Assembly: GCA_016710115.1 (NCBI GenBank)
Contig: JADJLN010000001.1
Location: forward strand, 186,001-250,000
Direction of reading: 5' to 3'
Source: Saprospiraceae bacterium
GTDB taxonomy: Bacteria; Bacteroidota; Bacteroidia; Chitinophagales; Saprospiraceae
DNA length: 64,000 bases
How positions within the stretch are numbered: the first letter of the stretch is position 1; each line of letters begins with the position of its first letter. Below are positions 45,532-54,697 of the stretch, piece by piece. The notes beneath the pieces were generated by a model that worked only from the letters and a program-made list of their open reading frames with translations, ran no database searches and was not told the DNA's origin. Position numbers and translations under genes: made by a program.

Positions 45532-47457
45532 ATGATGAAGATTACGTTGCCAGATGGCAGTGTCCGGGAGTTTGAATCCGGTGCCAGCAGCATGGATGTT
45601 GCCCTGTCTATCAGCGAAGGGCTTGCCCGGAATGTCCTGGCAGCCAAAGTGAATGGAGAAATCTGGGATGCCAACCGACCCATTCATACAGACGCCCGGG
45701 TGCAGCTGCTTACCTGGAATGACAAGGAAGGGAAGTCGACATATTGGCATTCATCCGCTCACCTGATGGCCGAGGCATTGGAGGCGATTTATCCGGGAAT
45801 CAAACTCGGTATAGGCCCCCCTGTTGAAAACGGGTTTTATTATGATGTCGATCCGGGTGAAACAACGATCAGCCTGGAAGACCTGCCTGCGATCGAAACA
45901 AAAATGATCGAATTGGCCCGCGAAAAAAATGCCTATATCCGGAAAGAGGTCAGCAAGGCAGACGCGATCACCTACTTCACCGAAAAGGATGACGAATACA
46001 AGCTCGAGTTGCTCCAGGATCTGGAGGATGGGCAGATCACCTTTTATGAACAGGGTAATTTTGTCGATCTCTGTCGAGGTCCGCATATCCCGGATACCGG
46101 TTTTATCAAAGCTGCCAAGTTGCTGAATGTAGGTGGTGCATACTGGCGTGGTGATGAATCTCGAAAGCAACTGACACGCATCTACGGGATCACCTTCCCC
46201 AAGCAAAAAGATCTGACCGAATATCTCGAGATGCTCGAGGAGGCCAGGAAACGAGACCACCGTAAACTGGGCCAGGAACTCGAACTCTACATGTTCTCCG
46301 ACAAGGTTGGCGCCGGGTTGCCTATCTGGCTGCCACGGGGTACCGTGTTGCGCACCCGCCTCGAGGATTTCATGAAAAACGAACAGCTCAAACGGGGTTA
46401 CCAACCCGTGATCACACCGCATATCGGAAAGAAAGAGTTGTACGTGACTTCCGGCCATTACGAGAAATACGGAGCGGACAGTTTCCAGCCCATCCACACA
46501 CCACGGGAAGGAGAAGAGTTTCTTCTCAAACCGATGAATTGTCCTCACCATTGTGAGATTTTCGGGCACAAACCGCGTTCCTATAAAGAGCTTCCTCTTC
46601 GGATCGCCGAATTTGGTACGGTGTACCGATACGAGCAGAGTGGTGAGTTGCACGGTCTCACGCGCGTTCGTGGTTTTACCCAGGATGATGCGCACCTGTT
46701 TTGTATGCCCGATCAGGTCAAGGATGAATTTCTCAATGTCCTGGAACTGACCCAGCTGGTGCTCAAGCGGATGGGCTTTGACAACGTCACGGCGCAAATC
46801 TCGCTGCGGGATCCGGAGAACAAACAAAAGTATATCGGCTCGGATGAGAACTGGGAAAAATCCGAACAGGCCATCATTGATGCCTGCAGTGAGGTCGATC
46901 TGGAAACGGTCACCGAGTTGGGTGAAGCGGCTTTTTACGGTCCGAAACTGGACTTCATGGTCAAGGATGCCCTGGGCCGCAGCTGGCAGCTGGGCACGAT
47001 CCAGGTGGATTATAATCTGCCCGAGCGATTCAAACTGGAATACATCGGTTCGGATAACCAGACCCACCGGCCGGTGATGATCCACCGGGCACCGTTTGGT
47101 TCCATGGAGCGATTCATTGGTGTGCTTACCGAGCACTGTGGAGGCAACTTCCCGCTCTGGCTCACGCCGGACCAATATGCCATTCTTCCGATTTCTGAAA
47201 AGTACAATGCGGAGGCCCAGGCCATCGCCAGCCGGTTGATGATCGCCGACATTCGCGGCTTTGTGGATGACCGGAATGAAAGTATCGGCCGTAAGATCCG
47301 TGATGCCGAATTGAAAAAGATCCCCTTGATGCTTCTAGTGGGTGAAAAGGGAGTGGAAGCCGGAGGCGTGGCTGTCCGGATGCGGGGAGAAGGCGATCTC
47401 GGTCTGGTGACGGTAGATGCGTTTATGCCCTGGTTTAAGGCGAAAGCCGCGGAATAA
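45532..47457 (+). CDS. thrS: Threonyl-tRNA synthetase
   Basis: A complete 641-residue ThrRS. N-terminal TGS domain (MMKITLPDGSVREFESGASS onward), the editing SAD domain with H73xxxH77 (HSSAHLMAEAL), the class II core with motif 2 (FGTVYRYEQSGELHGLTRVR), LKPMNCPHHCEIF with the zinc Cys, motif 3 (HRAPFGSMERFIGVLTEHCG), and the anticodon domain. A longer frame begins with TTG at 45448, but the family N-terminus is at 45532. It charges tRNA-Thr. No T-box or S15-type leader was recognised in the short upstream spacer. A terminator follows. Confidence 0.97.
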   Translation: MMKITLPDGSVREFESGASSMDVALSISEGLARNVLAAKVNGEIWDANRPIHTDARVQLLTWNDKEGKSTYWHSSAHLMAEALEAIYPGIKLGIGPPVENGFYYDVDPGETTISLEDLPAIETKMIELAREKNAYIRKEVSKADAITYFTEKDDEYKLELLQDLEDGQITFYEQGNFVDLCRGPHIPDTGFIKAAKLLNVGGAYWRGDESRKQLTRIYGITFPKQKDLTEYLEMLEEARKRDHRKLGQELELYMFSDKVGAGLPIWLPRGTVLRTRLEDFMKNEQLKRGYQPVITPHIGKKELYVTSGHYEKYGADSFQPIHTPREGEEFLLKPMNCPHHCEIFGHKPRSYKELPLRIAEFGTVYRYEQSGELHGLTRVRGFTQDDAHLFCMPDQVKDEFLNVLELTQLVLKRMGFDNVTAQISLRDPENKQKYIGSDENWEKSEQAIIDACSEVDLETVTELGEAAFYGPKLDFMVKDALGRSWQLGTIQVDYNLPERFKLEYIGSDNQTHRPVMIHRAPFGSMERFIGVLTEHCGGNFPLWLTPDQYAILPISEKYNAEAQAIASRLMIADIRGFVDDRNESIGRKIRDAELKKIPLMLLVGEKGVEAGGVAVRMRGEGDLGLVTVDAFMPWFKAKAAE

Positions 47458-47461
47458 TAAA

Positions 47462-47503
47462 CCGATGCCCGACTGCCTCATTAATAAGAGGTGTCGGGCA
47501 TCG
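47462..47503. terminator. Terminator hairpin after thrS
   Basis: CGATGCCCGAC (47463-47473) pairs with GTCGGGCATCG (47493-47503), and an inner CCTC/GAGG extends the stem. It lies between thrS and the convergent VOC gene and could serve both, although the T run is short. Confidence 0.75.
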
Positions 47504-47543
47504 ATTTGATTCTGGAATAAGCGGGACGTGTTGAATAATCTGC

Positions 47544-47984
47544 TTATTCGGGCGCGGTCGGATTGGTGAAGTTGACCATCCAGTTGATGCCAAATCGGTC
47601 TGTCAGGCTGCCAAAATAGGCTCCCCAGAACATATCCTGGATAGGCATGGTGATCTCTCCTCCCACCGATAATTCGTCAAAGCTCCGTTGGGCTTCCTCC
47701 CGAGTCTCGGGTTCGACGGAGATATGCATGTTGTTTCCCCTGGTGACTGTAAATCCCATTTCCTCATGTGCGTCTGTGCCCATAAGGACATGACCTCCGG
47801 TAATGGGTAGTTCGATATGGAGAATCATCTGTTTGACGTTTTCCGCCACTGGCGGGTGGTTGGCGTCCGGCGGCAAATCACCAAAGCGATGGATGCCATC
47901 ACCACTGAAATCGGTGCGGAAAACAGATCGATAGAAGTGAAATGCTTCTTCTGTATTGCCCGGGAAATTGAGGTAGTTTGTCAC
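47544..47984 (-). CDS. VOC family protein (PhnB-like)
   Basis: A 146-residue glyoxalase/bleomycin-resistance-fold protein of the PhnB type: NYLNFPGNTEEAFHFYRSVF, MILHIELPITGGHVLMGTDA, NNMHISVEPETREEAQRSFD, GGEITMPIQDMFWGAYFGSL and DRFGINWMVNFT. No obvious complete metal triad could be confirmed by eye. PhnB proteins are not enzymes of known reaction. It is third in a minus-strand set with an ArsR regulator and an SRPBCC protein, an arrangement often seen in Bacteroidota and Actinobacteria. Confidence 0.9.
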   Translation of the reverse strand: MTNYLNFPGNTEEAFHFYRSVFRTDFSGDGIHRFGDLPPDANHPPVAENVKQMILHIELPITGGHVLMGTDAHEEMGFTVTRGNNMHISVEPETREEAQRSFDELSVGGEITMPIQDMFWGAYFGSLTDRFGINWMVNFTNPTAPE

Positions 47985-48024
47985 CTGGGTTGATTGTTCA
48001 TCCGGAGACTTTTTTCAGCTTGGA

Positions 48025-48519
48025 TCAGGCTTCGAGATATTGGTCGAGGTTGCCCAGAGCCATAGAAAATCCTTCCTTGAATCCCATTTCAATAACCTTT
48101 TCAAGATCCGCCAGATTCTGGTATTGGACAACGATGTTGACCAATGTGGTGGATCCCTGGGCAATAAATGTATTCGTCCACAGTGATCGCGGGAAATCGG
48201 GGTTCACTATTCCGTCTTCATTGCAGAATGCATCCAGCCCGGAGAACTGCTCACGGGGTGCAATCTGCTTGTAGTCGGCGCGACACCAATGGGTGGTTCC
48301 ATCCGGACCGATCATGGCATACAGCCAATGTCCACCTTCCCGAAAATCCATGGTTTTGGTGCGGGTGATATAGGGTTTGGGCGCCCACCATTGATCGAGG
48401 AGTTCGGGATTAGTCCAGGCATCCCACACCAGGTCGAGGGGTGCTGCAAATTCACGTTTCACGTTGACTGTATGTGTGTCTTTGTCGACGGTAAAGTCAA
48501 ATTGAAGTTCGGGGTTCAT
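48025..48519 (-). CDS. SRPBCC (AHSA1/START-like) domain protein
   Basis: A roughly 164-residue SRPBCC protein from MNPELQFDFTVD: VNVKREFAAPLDLVWDAWTN, LLDQWWAPKPYITRTKTMDF, REGGHWLYAMIGPDG, and a C-terminal helix MGFKEGFSMALGNLDQYLEA, all typical of the AHSA1 activator-of-Hsp90-like family in bacteria. The fold has a hydrophobic ligand cavity; the ligand is not known. Its start overlaps the stop of the ArsR gene by four bases, so the two are translated together. A longer frame to 48603 has no conserved leader. Confidence 0.9.
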   Translation of the reverse strand: MNPELQFDFTVDKDTHTVNVKREFAAPLDLVWDAWTNPELLDQWWAPKPYITRTKTMDFREGGHWLYAMIGPDGTTHWCRADYKQIAPREQFSGLDAFCNEDGIVNPDFPRSLWTNTFIAQGSTTLVNIVVQYQNLADLEKVIEMGFKEGFSMALGNLDQYLEA

Positions 48520-48836
48520 TTCGGTGTTGATTTTATCGTGGATAACAGGTTGTCGAGTTCGGAAAAACGGTCTTCCCACATGGATTTGAACTGGCTGAGC
48601 CACTGGTCAATGATCTTCATACGGTCGGCATTGAGGTGATAATAACTCTCTCTTCCGGCAGGCGCAGGGTTGACCAGTTCGCATTCGGTCAGGATCCGCA
48701 AATGCTTGGATACCGCCTGTCGGGTTGTGTCAAAATGGTCAGCCAGGGCATTCGGTGTCATTGCCTGGGAGGCAATCAGCACCAGAATGGCTCGTCGTGT
48801 CGGGTCGGCAATCGCCTGGAATACATCTCTTCGCAT
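48516..48836 (-). CDS. ArsR-family transcriptional regulator
   Basis: A 106-residue winged-helix regulator: MRRDVFQAIADPTRRAILVL at the start, ALADHFDTTRQAVSKHLRIL as recognition helix and GRESYYHLNADRMK as wing, then a C-terminal helix MKIIDQWLSQFKSMWEDRF. This is the subfamily that is found with SRPBCC (AHSA1) proteins, and it overlaps the SRPBCC gene by four bases. It probably represses its own operon in response to an unknown signal. Cys metal sites are absent. A start at 48884 is possible but adds a non-conserved leader. Confidence 0.9.
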   Translation of the reverse strand: MRRDVFQAIADPTRRAILVLIASQAMTPNALADHFDTTRQAVSKHLRILTECELVNPAPAGRESYYHLNADRMKIIDQWLSQFKSMWEDRFSELDNLLSTIKSTPK

Positions 48837-49009
48837 GGGATCGACGGCATTTATGAAACCAATCAGTTGCAAATATACATGCAACTTTTCAGTTGCACAA
48901 TAGGGTTAATCTTTTTTACCCTCAGGGCACAATTTGCGTCATCCATTCAATCTTTCAGCGTTCTCATTTTTCCCGGGTCAGACAGGAGGTCAATCGTATC
49001 TACAAAATG

Positions 49010-49036
49010 AAGCCCGAAGAAATCTCCTTCGGGCTT
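49010..49036 (-). terminator. Terminator-like hairpin after the acyltransferase gene
   Basis: AAGCCCGAAG and CTTCGGGCTT form a perfect 10-bp stem with a 7-base loop, 39 bases beyond the acyltransferase stop. On the minus strand it is followed by CATTTTG, a weak U tract. Confidence 0.65.
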
Positions 49037-49074
49037 GACAGACGATTTGCTGAAGTGCAATTGTCAATCTTATT

Positions 49075-50427
49075 TCATCTGCTATCAGAAAATTGAAGAA
49101 CAGCATGCATATATCGTTTCCTTCCTTCCTCCAGCTCGTCGATTAACGTCTGTCGCGTTTCACGCAAGCGATCGATCAGGGATCGTTTCCTGCTCCAGAC
49201 CGACCAGAAATCGAGCGTATAGCGGAATTGATAGGCAGTCTTGAGATAGAACAGGGCGAATACACCAGCAGGATAGAAACTGATCAGCAGGGCGAGGCCG
49301 ATGTACCAGTTTGTCCACTGCATGATCAGAATGGCCTGAAGAAGATAGACAAACAGAAAAACGAACATGCCGGATGCCATTCGGATGGATCCGACAAAAT
49401 CTTCGCGCACCCGGATGCGGGATGCGGTCCACTCGGCCAGTTTGAACGGTAGGACATTCACTATCCAACCAAACAGAAAGAGAGGGAATCCGGCAATCAA
49501 TTCCAGGATCGTGTTGATTTGTATGCGAAGAGGATGGGATTTTCGCAATTGTGTATCTCTCAATCGGAGGGACTCGGCATGGTGGAGATACGCGCGGATC
49601 CGACGATCAAATGTGATCACCTGATCCGGATAGTGGGTGTCATGCCAGGCAACAGCGTCCGCAATGTCTTTGGATAGATAAAAATCCTGCTTGATTTTGT
49701 CGGCATCTAATCCGTCATCTCGCAGGGTGGAGCGGTAGAGTTGCTCGATATGGTTTACCAGGGTGTTCAGGCGTTCATCTTCGATATGAATGGTGCGTTT
49801 TTCCAATTCATGCTGAAGAAGATTCATTACTGCATGGGTAGTTTCTTTCGGATCAGCCTGGTATTGTTGTTGAAATTGTTGCAGGACAATGGGTTTGCCA
49901 ATGTTGACAAAAACATCGCCCTGAAAATGGTGGGGGTTGCTGTAATTGATACCAATCGGAATAATGGAAACGCCCAGCCGGAAATCATGCTGCGCCTCTG
50001 CTCCAAGTCCGATACGCGCGATACCACTTTTCAGAGGCCTGAGTTTCCGGACTGTCTGGCTGACACCTTCAGGAAAAATGAGCATGGCACCGCCTCGGCC
50101 AAGATGGGCATAACACCGTTCGAATGTCGCCTGATTTTTATCGAGATCATCCGGTTCGAATTCGGGCCTATAGATCGGGATCATGTGCAATATGCCGAGG
50201 ATGCGGGCAATGAATGGCTTTTGAAATGCGCTGCCCCGTGACAGGAAGTACAGGCTACGCCGGATATAAACTCCCAGCACGATGGGATCCATGAAAGCAC
50301 TGGTATGATTGGCCGCCAGCAGGATCGGGCCTTTCCGCGGAATGCGTTCCAGTCCCCGAATGGAGATGGATCTGAAATAGCCCTTAACCGTGAGGGTGAA
50401 CAACCAACGGAGAATATGGTACAACAT
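49075..50427 (-). CDS. 1-acyl-sn-glycerol-3-phosphate acyltransferase-like protein
   Basis: A 450-residue lysophospholipid acyltransferase. The PlsC domain has NHTSAFMD (HxxxxD, residues about 40-47), RGGAMLIFPEGVSQ and an IPIGINY motif; a helical middle (KTLxxN-like, RSTLRDDGLDADKIKQDFYL) and two or three hydrophobic helices at the C-terminus (LIAGFPLFLFGWIVNVLPF; MFVFLFVYLLQAILIMQW) follow. Compared with E. coli PlsC it is much longer, as are the Gpat-like bacterial members. It acylates a glycerophospholipid at the inner membrane. A hairpin follows its stop. Confidence 0.88.
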   Translation of the reverse strand: MLYHILRWLFTLTVKGYFRSISIRGLERIPRKGPILLAANHTSAFMDPIVLGVYIRRSLYFLSRGSAFQKPFIARILGILHMIPIYRPEFEPDDLDKNQATFERCYAHLGRGGAMLIFPEGVSQTVRKLRPLKSGIARIGLGAEAQHDFRLGVSIIPIGINYSNPHHFQGDVFVNIGKPIVLQQFQQQYQADPKETTHAVMNLLQHELEKRTIHIEDERLNTLVNHIEQLYRSTLRDDGLDADKIKQDFYLSKDIADAVAWHDTHYPDQVITFDRRIRAYLHHAESLRLRDTQLRKSHPLRIQINTILELIAGFPLFLFGWIVNVLPFKLAEWTASRIRVREDFVGSIRMASGMFVFLFVYLLQAILIMQWTNWYIGLALLISFYPAGVFALFYLKTAYQFRYTLDFWSVWSRKRSLIDRLRETRQTLIDELEEGRKRYMHAVLQFSDSR

Positions 50428-50580
50428 GATTGCATCGCCTTGTCTGTGTGGGAAATTACGAACTATCCCGATGGCGTGTGCGATTACATTTGAGGACAGA
50501 GGGTGCTGGGCCAGGATCTGAAATGCTGAAATTTACGGCTGGCAACTCAACATTGTTCGAAGAGAATCCTGCCCGATCCG

Positions 50581-50937
50581 TTATATCCCCTTGTAAACTG
50601 CTCCGGAGGTGGGCGTTTCGTGCAATTCGATTTTGGACATGAGAGGCACCTGGGGTTTGATCTGATCCCAAAGCCAGATGGAGATCCGTTCACCGGTCGA
50701 GTTCTCCAGACCTGCAATGTCATTCATCAGGTGGTGGTCCAGTGTCTTGACAATGGGGTCAACAACGTGTTTGAGATCGGCAAAGTCCATGACCCACTCC
50801 AAATGAGGATCCAGCGGTCCTTCAATATAGACCACCAGTCGATACGTGTGTCCATGAATGGCCTTGCACTTGTGTCCTTCCGGGACATTGGGCAGGAAAT
50901 GTGCAGAGTCGAATGTGAATTGCTTGAAGAGCTCCAT
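50581..50937 (-). CDS. queD: 6-carboxytetrahydropterin synthase / 6-pyruvoyltetrahydropterin synthase family
   Basis: A 118-residue protein of the T-fold QueD family: KQFTFDSAHFLPNVPEGHKC at the start, with the zinc His in SAHF and HGHTY, the catalytic Cys in GHKCKAIHGH, HLEWVMDFADLKHVVDPIVK, TLDHHLMN, and a final LHETPTSGAVY. In the queuosine pathway it converts 7,8-dihydroneopterin triphosphate to 6-carboxy-tetrahydropterin. The usual partners QueC/QueE are not in this window. The frame is open to 51045, where it would read through non-conserved sequence. Confidence 0.92.
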   Translation of the reverse strand: MELFKQFTFDSAHFLPNVPEGHKCKAIHGHTYRLVVYIEGPLDPHLEWVMDFADLKHVVDPIVKTLDHHLMNDIAGLENSTGERISIWLWDQIKPQVPLMSKIELHETPTSGAVYKGI

Positions 50938-50980
50938 GGGGCAAAGGTAGAATGACCGTTGAAATCGAAGGTACCAGAAT

Positions 50981-52303
50981 CTAATCTTCCTCTTGGGGAG
51001 CCTCCGTAAAGATGACCTCCGTATTGTCGCGACCGCAGCGGGCACGGACCCACGCCCTGATCTTTTCCCGGGCAGACAGATTCAATGTAGCAGGTGCAAT
51101 ATGAAAAACAACCTGACTGACTGGCTTGATTTCACTGCTGCCATTTGTAAATAACATCGTTTCGGAATAGGTACAGGACAGAATCTCTGGATAGAGAGGA
51201 TTGATTTCATCAAAAATCTGTCGTCCAAAGAGTGGCGCATTGCGCAAACTGTCTTCACGGGTTTCAGCCTGATCTAATTCATCCTGGATGGCGCGAATGC
51301 GGTTGCGAAGAATTTCTGATTCGGTGATCCGGGTTTCATCCATGGCAAAACCCTGCTCGATATGGATACTTTCCGGGTCGATATCAAATAACTCGCCCTT
51401 CTTTTTGATGACCTGTTTCAAACTGTCAGACAGCGTTTTTCCACCGTAGATCAGATGGACCTGACGTTTTCCTGTATTCACATCATGCCGGATCAGGTAA
51501 GCACCTTCAAACACAGTTGCTTCTTTTGTCAACATTTCAACGTTCTGTCCAAACTCTTCATTTTTTACGAGTTGATGTCCGAAATACAGACTGGGCAGAA
51601 CGGTGATCACGATGATCAGCAGGACCAATTGACGGACTCTGGTTTTCTGGGCTGGGTCAACAATGCTGCGAATCGGGAATCGAAGAAAACGGGAGATCAG
51701 CAACGAAGCCAGCGCAATGAACACCGAATTGATCGCAAACAGGTAGGTCGCTCCGAAAAAAAAACTGACCTGTCCGGTTCCCAGACCGTAACCCGCTGTA
51801 CACAACGGAGGCATCAAGGCAGTAGCAATGGCGACTCCGGGGATGACGTTCCCCTTCATTTTGCTACTGATGGCGATTATGCCAGCTAACCCACCGAACA
51901 AGGCAATCATCACGTCATAGATAGTCGGAATGGTGCGTGACAGGATCTCACTATGAGCGGTAGCCACCGGAGAAATGGCAAAGTAGAGTGTTGATGCGAG
52001 AATGCTGGCGACAACAGAAAATCCGAAATTTTTCAGTGAAGAGCGGAACAGGGTGTAATTGTATGTGGCAATGCTATACCCCAGGCCATTTATTGGCCCC
52101 ATCAAGGGCGAGATCAACATGGCGCCGATAACCACGGCAGTGGAGTTCATATTCAAACCAACCGAAGCGACTACGATGGCAAAAGCCAGGATCCAGAGGT
52201 TCGTTCCTTTGAAGATGACCCCTTTTTCGATCTCCTCGTGGATGGTTTCATAGTCTTCGACTTCATTTCGAAGGTCAATAAAGGTGAGGAGCTTGCGCAG
52301 CAT
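50981..52303 (-). CDS. DUF389 domain membrane protein (TIGR00341-like)
   Basis: A 440-residue protein. After a charged N-terminus (MLRKLLTFIDLRNEVEDYET) the DUF389 core begins: FKGTNLWILAFAIVVASVGL, NSTAVVIGAMLISPLMGPIN, then AHSEILSRTIPTIYDVMIAL, GGLAGIIAISSKMKGNVIPG and VAIATALMPPLCTAGYGLG, giving about six membrane helices. The last 170 residues are soluble and contain an alpha/beta region plus a coiled coil-like segment (RNRIRAIQDELDQAETRED). Function unknown. A longer frame to 52489 is only heptamer repeat sequence read through. Confidence 0.9.
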   Translation of the reverse strand: MLRKLLTFIDLRNEVEDYETIHEEIEKGVIFKGTNLWILAFAIVVASVGLNMNSTAVVIGAMLISPLMGPINGLGYSIATYNYTLFRSSLKNFGFSVVASILASTLYFAISPVATAHSEILSRTIPTIYDVMIALFGGLAGIIAISSKMKGNVIPGVAIATALMPPLCTAGYGLGTGQVSFFFGATYLFAINSVFIALASLLISRFLRFPIRSIVDPAQKTRVRQLVLLIIVITVLPSLYFGHQLVKNEEFGQNVEMLTKEATVFEGAYLIRHDVNTGKRQVHLIYGGKTLSDSLKQVIKKKGELFDIDPESIHIEQGFAMDETRITESEILRNRIRAIQDELDQAETREDSLRNAPLFGRQIFDEINPLYPEILSCTYSETMLFTNGSSEIKPVSQVVFHIAPATLNLSAREKIRAWVRARCGRDNTEVIFTEAPQEED

Positions 52304-52379
52304 GGTGGTCTCGTTTCTGGTCGGAAGATCGCAAGATTGGCTGGGACAGCCAAAAAAGACTCGGAGACTTTGAGACATT

Positions 52380-52830
52380 ATGCATACAGAAATCGGAAAT
52401 CGGAAATGCGAAGTGGGAAGGCAAAAGGCGGAAGTCAGAACGAGGAATGCCTGCCCGCCGTGGTGGGAGGAATGAGGAACAAGGAACACAGGAACAAGGA
52501 ATCGGAAGTCGGAAAGCGGAAGGTGGAAAGCGGAAAGCAGAAATCGGAAGGCAGAAAGCGGAAAGCGAATCGCGGAAAGCGAATCGCGGAAGTCGAATCT
52601 TTATATCAGATAAGGAGAATTAGAGGACCAACAGAATTTCTTTGCGCCCTTCACTTTTTGCGCCTATGCGCCTTTGCGAGAATTGTTATTACAGACATCG
52701 GCAAACAGCAGAAGTGGGAAATCGGAAATCGAAAGTCAGGAATGAAGAACAAGGAATCGGGAAGTCGAAAAGCAAATCGCGAAAAGCAAATCGCGAAAAG
52801 CGGAAAGCGGCCAGGACCTTGCACCAGGCC
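52380..52830. repeat. Heptamer tandem array, purine-rich orientation
   Basis: Between DUF389 and the M48 gene. Units GGAATCG, GGAACAA and GGAATGA at 52440-52500 lead to 13 units in perfect phase at 52504-52594 (GGAAGTC, GGAAAGC, GGAAGGT, GGAAAGC, AGAAATC, GGAAGGC, GAATCGC and so on). A pyrimidine-rich GCG/TTTGCGC stretch lies at 52638-52680, and AAAAGCA/AATCGCG units at 52765-52810. The units are the reverse complements of those at 22120-22182. GC-rich inserts at 52449-52470 and 52826-52848 interrupt. No gene is seen. Confidence 0.88.
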
Positions 52831-52890
52831 TCCGGCTTGCAGGCAGGAACCAGCCCCGAGGACTCGGGGAGGAACCAGAAAACCCCCGCT

Positions 52891-54576
52891 TCAAGCGCGT
52901 TTGATCCGGAAGACAGCCCAATTCACCACCTTGCCCTGCCGGTCAACCCGGAAGATGATCTGCTGGTTCATAAACACCAGCCATTCTCCCTGGATAGCGG
53001 TCATCCGCCGGCTCGGAGTGCCATATCCTTCCAGCACCTTGCTGACCGGATCACCGATTTTGATCCCTTCAAAAGAAGTCCCAGGATATTTGGCATCGGC
53101 TACCTGAAAAAATCCGAAAATCTCTTTTCCGGAGGAATGTGTATTCACCAGAATGGTCGAGTTGGCTTCCCGTGCCATGGCATAGGTGAAGGGTCCAGCG
53201 ATATCGGCAATCATTTTTTCCGGCACAAAGCGCTCCAGTAAAAACGAGGCGAACAGTTGATCGAGATCATAATTATCGATCTTTTCTTCACTCGAAATCG
53301 GTCCTGTCAACGGTGGGGGAGGAAGTGATTCCCCCCTCAATACCTGGAGATTCATGGCGGACAGCGGATTATTGCTGACTGCAGCTGCATCCGTGAATGA
53401 CTTCCTGGCTCCCTCGGTATCCTGATTGACCGCCTGAATGATCCCGGTAAGGATCAGCGCATCGGATTCCGCATTTTTGTTGCCCGCCTTTTTTGCATCA
53501 CGCAGCGCTTTGCGTGCCTGGTCATCTGCTTCATCCCATTGGCCCAATTCGGCATATACACAACCCATGTTGATCAATGCAGGCAGGTATTCGGGGTCGA
53601 GGTCGTAGGCCGCCTGAAAATGGCGTCGTGCTTCTTCCAGAAGGGCGGTTTGCTCCTCTTCACCGGCACCCCGACTGGCCATCCTGCTGGAAAAATCCAG
53701 TTGCAACGGATAGACAAAAGATGGCTTGTCCTGCTTGCGTGTACTCAACGCTGACAGCGCAGCCGCTACTCCCATATTGTTGTAAATTTCTCGACTGCGA
53801 AAACCGACCTTGTTCAGAATGTATTCATAATACGATCGCGCCCAGTCAAATTGATGTGTTGCCAGGAAGTGTCCAGCCAGGTCATAGACGCCGATCACCT
53901 CTTTCAATCGCTCCATACTGTTCTGAGCGATCGCTCTGCGTTCTTCAAGAGACGGATACTGAGATGTCGGACTGGTTGCGTCCAGCTTGTAACCTGCATA
54001 CAGCTTGGTCAGCAGGTCAGGTGCGATGTTCAACGTGGAATATCCGGCAGTGTGAGCCAGAAGCCCACCCAGCTGATCAGCCTGGGTTTCCAGGAGCATC
54101 TTGTTGGCCAGTTTCTTGTCGCGGATCTGATCTGCAGTCGTCGATCCCTGATGTTCACGGATAAAATGGTCTTCCCAGTTGTGCTTTTCGTAATAATGAA
54201 TCAACTCATGACCCAGCAGGGTTGCCAGTGCATTGAGTGAATCCCGTCCAAAACCCGTACAGATATTATATGCCTGTTCTTCGAGCAGGATTACGGCCTC
54301 GTCGCCTTTTGCAGCAGCAATCATTTTCGGGATGGGACTCATCTCAAACCGGGGTCGTTCCATGTTACTGTTCCCAGCTGCCTCCACGAGATGGTCAAAT
54401 ACTTCTTTGGCTACCCTGTATTTGTAGCTTTTCCGGGCATTGTTCAATTCATCTACAGATGCAAAACGCCCCGTCTGCGAATCTCCGAAGGCAAACCAGA
54501 CAGCATCGTTCTCCTGTGCGGAGACAAAAGCAAAGCCGAGGAGGAAAATGGCAAGGATGGTATAGCGCATAGTCAT
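52891..54576 (-). CDS. M48-family metalloprotease with tetratricopeptide-like repeats
   Basis: A roughly 561-residue secreted protein. Signal peptide (TILAIFLLGFAFVSAQ), then an M48 domain with the zinc motif HELIH (about residues 123-127, GHELIHYYEKHNW) and the downstream Glu ligand in LLETQADQLGG. From about 220 on, TPR-like helices follow (ARSYYEYILNKVGF; ARRHFQAAYDLDPEYLPALI; ARKALRDAKKAGNKNAESDA), and the last 150 residues form a further beta-rich domain (GEWLVFMNQQIIFRVDRQGK). Likely a periplasmic protease or chaperone resembling BepA in plan. MTM at the N-terminus leaves 54576 or 54570 as start. Confidence 0.85.
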   Translation of the reverse strand: MTMRYTILAIFLLGFAFVSAQENDAVWFAFGDSQTGRFASVDELNNARKSYKYRVAKEVFDHLVEAAGNSNMERPRFEMSPIPKMIAAAKGDEAVILLEEQAYNICTGFGRDSLNALATLLGHELIHYYEKHNWEDHFIREHQGSTTADQIRDKKLANKMLLETQADQLGGLLAHTAGYSTLNIAPDLLTKLYAGYKLDATSPTSQYPSLEERRAIAQNSMERLKEVIGVYDLAGHFLATHQFDWARSYYEYILNKVGFRSREIYNNMGVAAALSALSTRKQDKPSFVYPLQLDFSSRMASRGAGEEEQTALLEEARRHFQAAYDLDPEYLPALINMGCVYAELGQWDEADDQARKALRDAKKAGNKNAESDALILTGIIQAVNQDTEGARKSFTDAAAVSNNPLSAMNLQVLRGESLPPPPLTGPISSEEKIDNYDLDQLFASFLLERFVPEKMIADIAGPFTYAMAREANSTILVNTHSSGKEIFGFFQVADAKYPGTSFEGIKIGDPVSKVLEGYGTPSRRMTAIQGEWLVFMNQQIIFRVDRQGKVVNWAVFRIKRA

Positions 54577-54697
54577 GAGTTCTGATTTAATGTGAGGACA
54601 CCTGAACGAGTGTTCTGTTACCCGATCACATCGACAAACCGACCAAACCTGCAAAAGGATCGCTTAAATCGTGCGATTTGACCTGATTGCACCCTGT

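Noticed and set aside
45751..47175. 474-codon minus-strand frame opposite thrS
   Set aside because: Antisense shadow of a well-supported synthetase gene with no domain features of its own.
50148..50165. GGTTCGAATTC resembling a tRNA T-loop
   Set aside because: It lies inside the acyltransferase gene and no cloverleaf can be drawn around it.
52238..53107. 289-codon plus-strand frame
   Set aside because: It reads the purine-rich heptamer array (Arg/Lys/Glu-rich) and the antisense of the M48 and DUF389 genes.
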